DNA from: Bacteroides sp.
GTDB lineage: Bacteria > Bacteroidota > Bacteroidia > Bacteroidales > Bacteroidaceae
Assembly: GCA_017621035.1 (NCBI GenBank)
Contig: JAGATY010000085.1
Coordinates: forward strand, 1 to 42,941
Reading direction: 5' to 3'
Length of the DNA stretch: 42,941 nucleotides
The notes under the pieces were generated by a model. The model was given only the letters and a program-made list of their open reading frames with translations. It had not been told where the DNA came from and did not search any database. Shown here in pieces: positions 23,851 to 32,828 of this stretch. How positions within the stretch are numbered: position 1 is the first letter of the stretch; each line of letters starts with the position of its first letter. The position numbers and the translations under genes are program-made.

Positions 23851-25404
23851 TTAGCACTCAACAATCCACTTCTCAATATTCTTCAATTTCTGTGAGAAGT
23901 TAATGCCAATCTTGAACAGTTGGCGTGAGTCTGTGGCAAAAGGCTGATCGTATTGCTTCTCGTTTATCTGTTGCAAGGCTTCCTCTGCAGAACCATCCAG
24001 CTTAAACTCCATCACGTAGATGTATTTGTCGGTCTGAATGAGAAGGTCTATGCGCCCACGGTTAGTATGGTATTCTGCTTTCACATAGAATCCCAGCAGC
24101 TTGGCTACAATGAACAGTACATTCTGGTAATGCACCTCCAAGTCACGAGCCAACTCATAAGGGGTATCAGCAAAGAAGCTTTGCAGGCGCTGAAGGAACT
24201 CTTCTATACGACCATTTCTCACGGCAAGGACAAAGTTTTGAATTTCAAAACCGGTTTTAGCCTCTTGCACCGGAGCATAATAGGGCAACAAGAATCTCAC
24301 AAAACCGCTTTCCACCTCCTTATTGGGAAAACCTAGTTTGTATGTCTGAAATTCTTCATCATACCCTTTTATCGTCAAATATCCACTCTGATAAATCACA
24401 GGGATAGGGTTGGTGGAGGCAGAGTCAATGCTGTTCAAGACATCCTTAGTCACCACCTCGTTGGCCATCTCATTCAGTTCATAATGATGCAGTTGCAACA
24501 GCTTGACCAGATAAGTGGGAGTGCCGGTGGCAAACCAGTAGTTGTCTAGCTTTTGAGAGGCGAATGTATTAAGCAAACTGTAAGGATTATAAATACCCAC
24601 ACTATTCTCGCAGAAGTGATAGCCATCATAACGGTCGCGTATTTCAGCACACATCTTTTCGTAACAGACTTTATATTTGTCTGCCAAGCCGTGCAACTCT
24701 TCCTCAAAATAGTGATAGAGTTCCTTTTCTGTAATCCCGCAAAGTTCAACGTACTGTTCCCACATGGAGATGTCAATGACATTATTCAAGTCACTGAACA
24801 CACTTACCTTGCCAAACTTGGTTACTCCGGTCAACAGAGCAAACTTAATGCAGCCATCTGTTGACTTCAGGGCACCATAGAAGGCTTTCAGCGTATTGCG
24901 ATAAGAGGTTTGTAACTCCTCGTTGCCAATGGCCTGCAACATGGGCTTGTCGTACTCATCCACTAAAATCACAACCAGTTCACCAGTCTTTTCATAAGCA
25001 CGCTGGATGATGCCTTGGAAACGAAGAGGAAGAGTTCGTTCAGTCTCTTGCCTGCCATAAAGCATTTCCCATTTGGCTAACGTATCATCCAACAAGTATT
25101 CCAACGCCTCCGGTGAGTCATACTTCTGTGTATTTAAGTCCAGATGAAGAACCGGATGTTTCTTCCAATCCTTCTCCAACTTCTCTATAGCCAGTCCTTC
25201 AAACAGTTCTTTCTTGCCTTGAAAGTAAGCTTCCAGGGTGGATATGAGCAAACTTTTACCAAATCGGCGGGGACGACTCAAAAAGTAATAACTTCCTGTT
25301 GTTGCTAGCCGATAAACCAATGCTGTCTTATCTATGTAACAGTAGTTACTTTTGCGCAACTTCTCAAAATTCTGTATGCCAATGGGATAAATTCTGTTAC
25401 TCAT
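23851..25404 (-). CDS. AAA-ATPase-like / DUF1703 PD-(D/E)XK nuclease-like protein
   Basis: 517 residues. The N-terminal AAA-ATPase-like domain has a Walker-A-like loop in FLSRPRRFGKSLLISTLEAYF and Walker B in VVILVDEYDKPML, with sensor-like LLTGVTKFGKVS. The C-terminal DUF1703 nuclease-like domain retains GRIDLLIQTDKYIYVMEFKLDG, the D...ExK core of the PD-(D/E)XK superfamily. The family is highly multicopy in Bacteroidales; its role is not established, with links to mobile DNA and defence suggested but unproven. ATG 25404, promoter 25429-25436. It stands alone. Confidence 0.9.
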   Translation of the reverse strand: MSNRIYPIGIQNFEKLRKSNYCYIDKTALVYRLATTGSYYFLSRPRRFGKSLLISTLEAYFQGKKELFEGLAIEKLEKDWKKHPVLHLDLNTQKYDSPEALEYLLDDTLAKWEMLYGRQETERTLPLRFQGIIQRAYEKTGELVVILVDEYDKPMLQAIGNEELQTSYRNTLKAFYGALKSTDGCIKFALLTGVTKFGKVSVFSDLNNVIDISMWEQYVELCGITEKELYHYFEEELHGLADKYKVCYEKMCAEIRDRYDGYHFCENSVGIYNPYSLLNTFASQKLDNYWFATGTPTYLVKLLQLHHYELNEMANEVVTKDVLNSIDSASTNPIPVIYQSGYLTIKGYDEEFQTYKLGFPNKEVESGFVRFLLPYYAPVQEAKTGFEIQNFVLAVRNGRIEEFLQRLQSFFADTPYELARDLEVHYQNVLFIVAKLLGFYVKAEYHTNRGRIDLLIQTDKYIYVMEFKLDGSAEEALQQINEKQYDQPFATDSRQLFKIGINFSQKLKNIEKWIVEC

Positions 25405-25428
25405 AGCTCTTCAAAAGAATTATTGCTG

Positions 25429-25436
25429 CAAAAATA
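25429..25436 (-). promoter_or_regulatory. -7 box of the AAA-ATPase gene
   Basis: TATTTTTG on the minus strand, 24 bases before the ATG at 25404. Confidence 0.55.
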
Positions 25437-25566
25437 ACGAACCGAAACAGAAGTTGCAAGTAAACAGGGAAGATTTATGCTGACCGGTAACGCTAGGCTT
25501 ATTCAAAAGTTGCTTCTGGTAGAAAATAAAGTTTCTCTTCCCCTATTACAAAACTCTTTTCATCAA

Positions 25567-25670
25567 GATATAAAACTTAATCAGCGCCACTGTTTCGTGA
25601 AACAGTGGCGGCGTTTCACGAAACAGTGGCGCTGATTGGTGAAACGGCGGCGCTGATTAAGTTTTATATC
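25567..25670. repeat. Nested palindromic array C
   Basis: The outer arms 25567-25588 and 25649-25670 are a perfect 22-bp inverted repeat. Inside, CGCCACTGTTTC (25585-25596) forms a 12-bp hairpin with 25599-25610 over a 2-base loop. Alternatively 25579-25598 pairs perfectly over 20 bp with 25618-25637. GGCGCTGATT occurs twice on the plus strand (25628, 25649) and once inverted (25579-25588). At least three mutually exclusive folds are possible. The 25437-25956 gap has no gene; an imperfect direct repeat (TTCCCTAAGTGGAGAAAGTTTA / TTTCCTAAGCGGAAGAGTTTTA) follows at about 25689-25732. Confidence 0.85.
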
Positions 25671-25899
25671 CTTATCTTCCGGCTTTTCTTCCCTAAGTGG
25701 AGAAAGTTTATTTCCTAAGCGGAAGAGTTTTATTACGTACCTACCCCACCGGCACAATAGGTATTAGAGGATTTTGGCTTTTGATACATCTCTTTCCAAC
25801 GTGCATATCGCCCGAAGCAATGTCTTGCCAGTCGTTGGAGTGTATTATTTGTACCCTTTCGCCAAGACCCTAACCTATATTAACCTGAATTCGGCATAA

Positions 25900-25928
25900 G
25901 GTCTGAAAGACCATCTTATATCGAATTC
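25900..25928. repeat. REP-like GGTCT hairpin, copy at the end of the glycan operon
   Basis: GGTCT-GAA-AGACC (25900-25912) followed by ATCTTATATC and GAATTC (25923-25928). This is the inverse of the copy at 1857-1885. A second partly inverted GAATTC-GGCATAA flank lies at about 25887-25899, making the whole unit nearly palindromic. It lies 29 bases past the stop of the oxidoreductase gene, where it could serve as a transcript end structure. Confidence 0.7.
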
Positions 25929-25956
25929 AAGTTATTAAAGAAGATGGTTGAATAGT

Positions 25957-26904
25957 CTAAATCCAGAACTTGTCTGTCTCTCGTTCAATGGTTACTTCAG
26001 AAGAGCAATCTTTGAGCATGTCATATATCTTGCTTGCATACACTACATCATGAAGCCCAAGCCCAATATTGTAGCTCAATATGCGTTCTTCGCCAGACTC
26101 ACGTCCCTTTATTTTTCCTGAAATAGCATCTTGAATCTCTCCAAACTGCTTGAACCGACTGAAATATTTGAACCCACAGACATGAGCCGTATCGTCAGCA
26201 TAGACTTTGTCGAAGAACAAATCACAATTCTGGAATCCACGAGTATGAACAGGAACCACCAGGCAACCTTTTCTGAAGCAGCTATCATCTTCACACAATA
26301 GTCCCTGTGCTTCTGTTATACAACTGATAATTACATCTGATTGCTTTACTAAATCAGGAGCGTTATCACAAACAACAAAAGAGACATTTCGGTAATCTTT
26401 GAAACGTTCCATAAACAGTTCTGCCTGATTTTTGTAACGCAGCAACAGTACATTGTGCATCACTTCCGGCTCGGAATCCAACAGACATAACAAGGTAGCT
26501 CTTCCTGTATTACCCAGACCAAGCAGGCCATAAGTCGTGGCATCGCTCTTACGGAATGTCTGAATAGCCAATGTTGCAACTGCCCCTGTACGCATTGTTG
26601 TAATCCAGTCGGCATCAAACATAGCCAGCAGTTCTCCATTTTGAGAGTTATACAGTAGTATATCACTGCCTAATGCCGGAACTGCTCCCTTAATCCGATG
26701 AACCACTTTTACTCCATAACAATTATAAGGTGAAGGCAATAAGCATGGCATGGTGTTGAAGAAGTCGTTACCTTGTGGATGCAGGCTTATCTTTGCCGGA
26801 AGTTGGGCTGTTTCTTTCAACGAAAAGCTCTCTTTTACCCATTCCACACACGTTGCAGGAGAGATATTCAGTCCCTTGATTTGCTTCTGAGAGATAATCT
26901 TCAT
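25957..26904 (-). CDS. Divergent ornithine cyclodeaminase/mu-crystallin family oxidoreductase
   Basis: 315 residues with the family fold. A substrate-side Lys66 (YGVKVVHRI) and Arg105 (ITTMRTGAVA) are kept, and the NAD(P)-binding GLLGLGNTGRATLLCLLD is clear. The region that in true ornithine cyclodeaminases carries the catalytic Asp (GGDxxGK type) instead reads HTRGFQNCDLFFDKVYADD, so ornithine cyclisation is doubtful. Relatives include alanine dehydrogenase-like and SbnB-like enzymes acting on amino acids or N-substituted amino acids. It overlaps the stop of the fusion gene by ATGA (26901-26904) and is the last gene of the glycan operon. An amino-acid dehydrogenase or imine reductase making a precursor is my inference. 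Confidence 0.85.
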   Translation of the reverse strand: MKIISQKQIKGLNISPATCVEWVKESFSLKETAQLPAKISLHPQGNDFFNTMPCLLPSPYNCYGVKVVHRIKGAVPALGSDILLYNSQNGELLAMFDADWITTMRTGAVATLAIQTFRKSDATTYGLLGLGNTGRATLLCLLDSEPEVMHNVLLLRYKNQAELFMERFKDYRNVSFVVCDNAPDLVKQSDVIISCITEAQGLLCEDDSCFRKGCLVVPVHTRGFQNCDLFFDKVYADDTAHVCGFKYFSRFKQFGEIQDAISGKIKGRESGEERILSYNIGLGLHDVVYASKIYDMLKDCSSEVTIERETDKFWI

Positions 26905-28715
26905 CTTTCCAATTGTTTTAAAGATTCAACAAGTTTGGCGTTATCCTTATGGTCACGAACTGCTATACGCATATACTGTTTCCCGTCAAAGCCACCCTTA
27001 CCGGAACAGTCACGCATCAGAATATTGAATTCCTTCAACATCTTCAGTACCAATCCGTTTGCAGTGAAAGGCGGAAGAACTTCTACCAAGAAGTAGTTGG
27101 CTTGTGAAGGTATCACGCGCAAGAAGCTGATTTGACGCAGTTTCTTCTCAAAGTCTTCACGCTCCTTAATGAACTTATCACAAGCATTCTTGTAATCCTT
27201 TTCATATTTGGTATAAATCTGCATGAAGAATTCACAGAAGGAATTGATGTTCCAAATACTAACCTTTTTCTTGATTTGCGAGATAACATCAACATCGGCA
27301 GAACAAAGAATGCCCAGACGAATGCCGGGGACACCATAGCTCTTACTGATAGACTTCATTACCAACATATGTGGATAGTTCTCTAGTATGTCGTTATGCA
27401 AGAGGGTGTTATTCTCCCAGTCGATACTGAAGTCAACAAAGCTTTCATCCACAATCAACCGGATATTTTTCTTCTCACACCAATCAGCCAGCAGACAGAT
27501 GTCTTTCATGGGAATGAAATTACCCGAAGGGTTGTCCGGATTGATTAGGAGAATATTGTCTGCAGGATTCTTACCAAAGAAATCCATCAAGTCATGAGCC
27601 GTATAACGATACTCATTATTCTGCGGGATGAAGGTAACCAGTGATTCCCGTTCACGACGGTTAGGATACTCTTCAAAAGTGGGGCGGGTAATACCCAACG
27701 TACCGGGAAGTATCTCCATCAGTGCTTTGATTAGTTCAGCTGCCCCATTGCCCGGAACAATGTAATCTTCCTTCACTCCCCAACACTTACTGGCCAGAAG
27801 CGTATTTACTTTCATACCCGAAGGATATTCAGAAAGCAAAGTACGGAAGTTGGCCTGCATCTCATCCACAATCTTAGACCTGCTGAAGTAGGGATTTACC
27901 AAATAACAGAAGTCCAACATCTTGGGAAAGCGCCAATATCCACCGAAACGACCATAGAACTTACGCAGAATATCCTCTTCTTCTGCAAATAGAGCCTCAG
28001 CAATATCAAGGTCTTGTTTATCATCTATTTCATACCACTTCTCATTGGTAATTGGAAGTGCCTTTAAGTCCTTACTATTAAGGAAAGAGATGATGCGAAG
28101 CACATTTTCATAATATTCATTGTTGCCCACCGCCTTAGAGTAGGCATCCAGAAAGGGAACATATTTTGTTTTGCTGAATTCCTTGGAGAACTTATAGATG
28201 TTAACCGTCTTGTAATACTTGTCCGTGTCTTCATAATGAAATGCTGCTTTAGGGACAAAGTTCACAATGTTGTTGTCCTCATCAATACAAACCATAGTGC
28301 CGTCCATCCAGGTTTCATATTTGGCAACAAGGGCAACATTGGGATTGGCATTGTTGATAATTAACGGGAATAAGGAGTCCTCGAATATCAAATCAGATTC
28401 TATCAGAAGCGTATCATCCTTCTGCATCTCCTCTTTCGCCAAAGACAAGGAGTAAATATTGTTGGTTTTGTCATAAATGGGATTCTCAATATATTGAATA
28501 GACAAACCTTCATATTGGTTTCCCAAATACTCTTTGACTTCACGTCCTTTATACCCCACAACAATAATGACTTTCTCTAATGGCTGTTTGGACAATTGCT
28601 TCATCACACGGTCTATCAAAGTAACCCCATTTACTTTAACCATGCACTTGGTGTTTCCCTTTGTCAACTCACCTAAACGTTTGCCCATTCCGGCTGCTAA
28701 GATAATTGCTTGCAT
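26901..28715 (-). CDS. LicC-like nucleotidyltransferase fused to a CobD/HisC-like PLP enzyme
   Basis: 604 residues, two enzymes. Residues 1-240: LicC-type nucleotidyltransferase (MQAIILAAGMGKRLGELTKG, NNIYSLSLAKEE, LLIESDLIFEDS, EKWYEIDDKQDLDIAEAL), a group that mostly uses CTP to activate phosphocholine, phosphoethanolamine-type or phosphonate groups. Residues about 265-600: fold-type I PLP enzyme of the HisC/CobD group (LSEYPSGMKVNTLLASKCWGV, VPGNGAAELIKAL, INPDNPSGN, VDESFVDF), with PLP lysine Lys458 in MKSISKSYGVPGIRLG. CobD-type enzymes decarboxylate O-phospho-threonine or -serine; HisC types transaminate. The fusion could make and cytidylylate a phospho-amino-alcohol for the adjacent LicD. 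The known PntC fusion of phosphonate pathways has a similar first half, but no PepM-type gene is here. Starts 25 bases after licD. Confidence 0.9.
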   Translation of the reverse strand: MQAIILAAGMGKRLGELTKGNTKCMVKVNGVTLIDRVMKQLSKQPLEKVIIVVGYKGREVKEYLGNQYEGLSIQYIENPIYDKTNNIYSLSLAKEEMQKDDTLLIESDLIFEDSLFPLIINNANPNVALVAKYETWMDGTMVCIDEDNNIVNFVPKAAFHYEDTDKYYKTVNIYKFSKEFSKTKYVPFLDAYSKAVGNNEYYENVLRIISFLNSKDLKALPITNEKWYEIDDKQDLDIAEALFAEEEDILRKFYGRFGGYWRFPKMLDFCYLVNPYFSRSKIVDEMQANFRTLLSEYPSGMKVNTLLASKCWGVKEDYIVPGNGAAELIKALMEILPGTLGITRPTFEEYPNRRERESLVTFIPQNNEYRYTAHDLMDFFGKNPADNILLINPDNPSGNFIPMKDICLLADWCEKKNIRLIVDESFVDFSIDWENNTLLHNDILENYPHMLVMKSISKSYGVPGIRLGILCSADVDVISQIKKKVSIWNINSFCEFFMQIYTKYEKDYKNACDKFIKEREDFEKKLRQISFLRVIPSQANYFLVEVLPPFTANGLVLKMLKEFNILMRDCSGKGGFDGKQYMRIAVRDHKDNAKLVESLKQLER

Positions 28716-28740
28716 AATGAATGTTGTGTGTGTTAATAAT

Positions 28741-29622
28741 TCATCGTTTCACGATGTGACTCTTATGTTGATATTCTTTATAGCTTCTTTCTGTATCATA
28801 TTTAAGGATGCCGTGACCGGTGGGAGCCTTAACTCTTTTCATATAGTCCCCGTAATCTGTTCTCAATATGCTATCGTAACCGGCAGGAATGGGAATTTTC
28901 ATATCTTCAAAGAGGCGATATTCAGTAGCGGAATAGGCTGATTTCAAACGAATCTTTGCTCTTATGTTCCATGACAGACAAGACACATATTCTGTATGCT
29001 GAATAGGTGTCTCACGTAAGAGTTCTTCATACGATTTAAAGAACTTGATATCCATTCGCCAACGATTGTAGAGCCACTCAGGAAGTAAATTACAGAATTT
29101 TATACAAACCTTCAGCAGATTCTTCTTCCACTGTAATCTCCTAATAAATTTATATGCCTGCTTAGCCGATTTTGGATAAGCATCTAGAATAAAAATGTCT
29201 ATGAATATTCCTTGATTGTATTTTTCCAGTTTCCCGCTTGGAGGCAGTACCGCTGTTTCGCTATTTCGCAATTGAGCATGCCTATGATTGTAGTGTTTAT
29301 CCGAGTAAATGGTTTGAAAAAAATAGGGATGATTGAACTCTTTATCTGCAATTGAAACAAGCTTATCATAATCTTCTCTGAACATAGACACATCAATGTC
29401 ATCATCCCAGGGTATAAATCCACCCTCACGAACAGCACCAAGCAATGTGCCGGAATCTGCCCAGCACCTCAGTCCATACTTATCACATACTTGTAAGAGC
29501 TTGCGTAACAAATCCATCTCACATGCCCATACCTGTTTCATTTCCTTACTTACCAAGTAGTCACTGCGAATCTCTTCTTCGATTGAGAATGAACTAGTTA
29601 TTTCAAATGGTTTATTGCTCAT
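28741..29622 (-). CDS. licD: LicD-family phosphotransferase
   Basis: 293 residues from ATG 29622. Another ATG at 29628 overlaps the glf stop as ATGA; I prefer 29622 because GGAAG lies 6 bases before it. The LicD core is complete: CWADSGTLLGAVREGGFIPWDDDIDVSM (metal-binding DDDID at the end). LicD proteins move phosphocholine, or related phospho-amino-alcohols, from CDP-activated donors onto glycans or teichoic acids. No choline kinase or choline transporter (LicA, LicB) is nearby; the fusion protein just downstream is the obvious source of a donor. Part of the operon running from 33430 to 25957. Confidence 0.92.
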   Translation of the reverse strand: MSNKPFEITSSFSIEEEIRSDYLVSKEMKQVWACEMDLLRKLLQVCDKYGLRCWADSGTLLGAVREGGFIPWDDDIDVSMFREDYDKLVSIADKEFNHPYFFQTIYSDKHYNHRHAQLRNSETAVLPPSGKLEKYNQGIFIDIFILDAYPKSAKQAYKFIRRLQWKKNLLKVCIKFCNLLPEWLYNRWRMDIKFFKSYEELLRETPIQHTEYVSCLSWNIRAKIRLKSAYSATEYRLFEDMKIPIPAGYDSILRTDYGDYMKRVKAPTGHGILKYDTERSYKEYQHKSHIVKR

Positions 29623-29624
29623 AA

Positions 29625-30737
29625 TCATCTTCCAACTTCTTGTTTCCACAATTTCAATGCAGCCTCAATAGTATCATCCATATCTGCATAGGTATATTGT
29701 GCCAAGCGACCACCGAAAAGTACATTCGGTTGTTGCTGTGCCAATGCCTGATACTGTTGGAACAGGCGTGTATTCCGCTCATCGTTGATAGGATAATAAG
29801 GTTCTTTCCCCTTCTGATAGGTATCCGGATACTCATAAGTAATCACCGTAAAAGGCTGAGATCCAAACTCAAAATGTTTATGCTCGATGACACGAGTATA
29901 TGGAATCTCTCGCTCACAGTAATTTACGACTGCATTGCCCTGAAAGTTATCAGTGTCATCTAAACGTTTATGTTCAAAACGCAAACTGCGATATTCCAGT
30001 TCGCCACAGCAATAATCAAAATATTCATCAATACAGCCTGTGTATAACACTCGTTCCGCCAATGCATCCAAAGAGTTACGTTGAGCTATATAATCTATGC
30101 CTGTTCTTACTTCCACACCTTCCAACAGGGCATCTATCAGTTTTTGATAACCGCCAATGGGAATTCCCTGATAAGGGTCATTGAAATAATTATTATCAAA
30201 AGTAAAACGGAAAGGCAAACGTTTGATAATGAAAGCCGGGAGTTCTGTGGCAGATCGTCCCCACTGCTTTTCGGTATATCCTTTTATCAGGCGGATATAG
30301 ATATCCTCTCCACAAAGCTTCAATGCTTGTTCTTCCAGATTCTTAGGATGTTGTATGGAATCATACTTTCCACGTTGTTCAGCAATCTTTGCCTTTGCCT
30401 CTTCGGGTGTACGGACACCCCACAGCTGATAGAACGTGTTCATGTTAAAGGGCAGATTGTACAGAAAATCCTTATACCTTGCCACCGGCGAGTTGGTATA
30501 ACGATTAAACGTAACAAAACGATTCACATAGTGCCAGATTTCAGGCTTGTCTGTATGAAAAATGTGAGCACCATACTTATGTACATGGATTCCATCAACA
30601 TCTTCACAATAGACATTACCTCCAACAAAGGGGCGTTTATCTATCACCAGACACTTCTTGCCTGTTTTTCGTGCTTCGTGGGCAAACACTGCTCCAAACA
30701 GACCTGCACCAACAATCAGATAATCGTACTCTTTCAT
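29625..30737 (-). CDS. glf: UDP-galactopyranose mutase
   Basis: 370 residues from ATG 30737, which overlaps the upstream stop as ATGA. FAD-binding N-terminus (YDYLIVGAGLFGAVFAHEA, LVIDKRPFVGGNVY) and the mutase signature (VHKYGAHIFHTDKPEIWHYVNRF, YNLPFNMNTFYQLWG, IKGYTEKQWGRSATELP). It converts UDP-galactopyranose to UDP-galactofuranose. The preceding gene looks like a galactofuranosyltransferase, so the pair makes and uses the furanose donor. Confidence 0.96.
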   Translation of the reverse strand: MKEYDYLIVGAGLFGAVFAHEARKTGKKCLVIDKRPFVGGNVYCEDVDGIHVHKYGAHIFHTDKPEIWHYVNRFVTFNRYTNSPVARYKDFLYNLPFNMNTFYQLWGVRTPEEAKAKIAEQRGKYDSIQHPKNLEEQALKLCGEDIYIRLIKGYTEKQWGRSATELPAFIIKRLPFRFTFDNNYFNDPYQGIPIGGYQKLIDALLEGVEVRTGIDYIAQRNSLDALAERVLYTGCIDEYFDYCCGELEYRSLRFEHKRLDDTDNFQGNAVVNYCEREIPYTRVIEHKHFEFGSQPFTVITYEYPDTYQKGKEPYYPINDERNTRLFQQYQALAQQQPNVLFGGRLAQYTYADMDDTIEAALKLWKQEVGR

Positions 30738-31771
30738 GCTTCCTTTTGATTTAATGCCTCTATAGCTATTACCAAAGCCTGCTTGATGAAGCATCCGCTT
30801 GCAATCTTCTGCCCTACCAGATAAGCTTTCTCCCGAATGCGCATATACTCTTCTGTCGACAGATTCTTCAGTTTATCCTCCAGTTCTCGAAGTGAATCTA
30901 CACAAAAACCTACTCCGTTTTCTTCTACAAAAGGAGCCAATGCAGCTTGTTTCCAGATAATTACCGGAAGTCCACAACGCAGATATAAAGAGGTTTTATG
31001 GGGATTATTATACTTCAGATACTCTCCAAAATCGCCGGTACAAGCATCTACAGAAGCCCCATCCCATACCAAGCCGAAGTCTCCTTGTGCCGTAGCTATC
31101 AGACAATCTGAGTTTACAAAGCCCATGTAACGGAAATACTCCTTACCCTTTGCATTATCCAGTTCGAAGCCATTACCATACAAATAAAAGGAATAAGAAT
31201 TTATGTACGTCCCCACTTCATACAAGAATGTATTCTTTTTATAACTCAATCCGCCAGCATACAGCACTTTATAGGGAGGGGTAGGAGTTGCCGGTTGCTG
31301 TACCGGAGTGGAAGAAAGATAATCAAAGATTCCCAATGTACCTACCGGAACGGAACAACCATGTTCCAGCAACCAGTTCCTCATGGATTCATTATGGGCT
31401 ATAATGTAGTCTGCGTGACTCAAACGCTTGATTTCCTGTACATCAGTCAACTTCTTACGACGAAAACTTCCCAAATCATGAATCACCACAATTACTTTTG
31501 CTTTCCTCAAATGTGCCAGCCGACAAACAAACGAGAAATATTTCTTCAGGGGATATTGCAACACCAGATAATCACCGGTATGTAAGCAGAATGGAGCTTT
31601 CAACACGCCCAACAACGTAACCATAAAGGCTACTATCTGATTGGTATAAAGTGTCTGTCTGAGGCCAACATTTCTGAAGCCCATTTCAGACATCACTTGC
31701 TCAATATCCGTCTTTGCTTTATTGCCCGCACCGGACAATCCTTTGTAATTGCGTGATAAATAGCAGTTCAT
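30734..31771 (-). CDS. Glycosyltransferase, galactofuranosyltransferase-like (WbbI type)
   Basis: 345 residues with a GT-B layout. The N-terminal domain has VLQYPLKKYFSFVCRLAHLRKAKVIVVIHDLGSFRR and ADYIIAHNESMRNWLLEHG; the C-terminal nucleotide-sugar domain has YKVLYAGGLSYKKNTFL, DFGLVWDGASVDACTGDFGEYLKYNNPHKTSLYLRCGLPVIIW and a C-terminal helix. The combination of HDLGSFR, GLVWDG and YLKYNNPHK is typical of WbbI-like beta-1,6-galactofuranosyltransferases. Being directly coupled to glf (ATGA overlap) supports galactofuranose as the donor sugar. The acceptor is unknown. Confidence 0.85.
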   Translation of the reverse strand: MNCYLSRNYKGLSGAGNKAKTDIEQVMSEMGFRNVGLRQTLYTNQIVAFMVTLLGVLKAPFCLHTGDYLVLQYPLKKYFSFVCRLAHLRKAKVIVVIHDLGSFRRKKLTDVQEIKRLSHADYIIAHNESMRNWLLEHGCSVPVGTLGIFDYLSSTPVQQPATPTPPYKVLYAGGLSYKKNTFLYEVGTYINSYSFYLYGNGFELDNAKGKEYFRYMGFVNSDCLIATAQGDFGLVWDGASVDACTGDFGEYLKYNNPHKTSLYLRCGLPVIIWKQAALAPFVEENGVGFCVDSLRELEDKLKNLSTEEYMRIREKAYLVGQKIASGCFIKQALVIAIEALNQKEA

Positions 31772-31796
31772 AAGAAAAAGAGAAGTAACAAAAATA

Positions 31797-32828
31797 TTAT
31801 AGTTTGGAAACGATGGTTTCCACTTTCTTCACCACATTTTCCACCTTAATCTCTCTCAAACAAGCAAAGTCCCCACGTAGGCAAGGCTTGTTGCCGAAGA
31901 TAGAACAGGGACGACAAGAGAGTTCCACCTGTACAGCATTGTCTGCTCGCTGGTTCCAGCCCATAAAGCCGGCAAAAGGATGGGTAGCACCCCACACCGA
32001 CACCACCGGGGTAGCAGTCAACGATGCCAGATGCATATTGGCCGAGTCCATGCTAATCATTACATCCAGATGACTCATTAACGCCAACTCACCGGAGAGT
32101 TTCAACCGACCGGCCAAAGAGAGTGTACGAGGATAGCGAGCTGCCCACTTTTCCATGATGCGAGACTCTTCTTTCCCGCCTCCAAACAAGAAGATGCGAT
32201 AGTCCGGATTCTCCGTCAGTCTGCTGATAAGTTCCTCCACCTTCTCTTCGGGAAGTATCTTTCCCCTATGTGCTGCAAAGGGGGCAATGCCTACCCAGTG
32301 GGTAGCGTCAGGTGCTCCGGTTACTTGTTCAAACAGAGAAATATCACCTTTCCCCTCTCCATAGAGGGAACGGAAGAGAGGTGTTACCGGATAACCTAAA
32401 GTACTGAAAACCTTTTCATAGCGTTGGAAAGAGGTGGGTAACTGTTTCAGTTGCTTGTTCTGGGCACGTACCAATGCTTTCTTTTCAGCTCGTCCTTTAT
32501 CGATGTAAGAGACACGCTTTCCACTCAGTCGAAAGAAGGTGCGCAACACCTTGCTACGAAGCACATCATGCAAATCGGCCACAGCCTCAAAGCCCTCCTT
32601 CTTCAGTTCACGATACAAACGCCACAGTCCACCGATGCCTTTGTATTGTTTTAAATCCACTCCTCGGAAGCACACATTCTGCGGCATACTTCCAAAGAGT
32701 GGTTGCATAGAGGGTTTGCTCAGCACCGTTATCTCCAACTCGGGGTACCGAAGTGCCACGCTGTGGATGACCGGCACCGTCATGGCTACATCGCCAAAAG
32801 CAGAAAAGCGGATAGCCAGCAGTTTCAT
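31797..32828 (-). CDS. Glycosyltransferase family 9 (heptosyltransferase-like)
   Basis: 343 residues. GT9 features: LLAIRFSAFGDVAMTVPVIHSV at the N-terminus, VGIAPFAAHRGKILPEEKVEELI, IFLFGGGKEESRIMEKWAAR, then SHLDVMISMDSANMHLASLTATPVVSVWGATHPFAGFMGW. A Cys-rich C-terminal segment (CRPCSIFGNKPCLRGDFACLREI) is seen in many GT9 members. It transfers a heptose or similar sugar to the LPS/LOS core; Bacteroides LOS is not always heptose-containing, so the sugar is open. It overlaps the DUF4254 stop by ATGA (32825-32828). Confidence 0.9.
   Translation of the reverse strand: MKLLAIRFSAFGDVAMTVPVIHSVALRYPELEITVLSKPSMQPLFGSMPQNVCFRGVDLKQYKGIGGLWRLYRELKKEGFEAVADLHDVLRSKVLRTFFRLSGKRVSYIDKGRAEKKALVRAQNKQLKQLPTSFQRYEKVFSTLGYPVTPLFRSLYGEGKGDISLFEQVTGAPDATHWVGIAPFAAHRGKILPEEKVEELISRLTENPDYRIFLFGGGKEESRIMEKWAARYPRTLSLAGRLKLSGELALMSHLDVMISMDSANMHLASLTATPVVSVWGATHPFAGFMGWNQRADNAVQVELSCRPCSIFGNKPCLRGDFACLREIKVENVVKKVETIVSKL

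Noticed and set aside
23851-25404. Defence-system effector
   Set aside because: The AAA/DUF1703 family is common and stands alone here; the sequence gives no direct support for a defence role.
26901-28715. Phosphonate (PntC-type) pathway
   Set aside because: No PepM, Ppd or AEP transaminase gene is visible, and the PLP half looks like HisC/CobD; kept only as an alternative.
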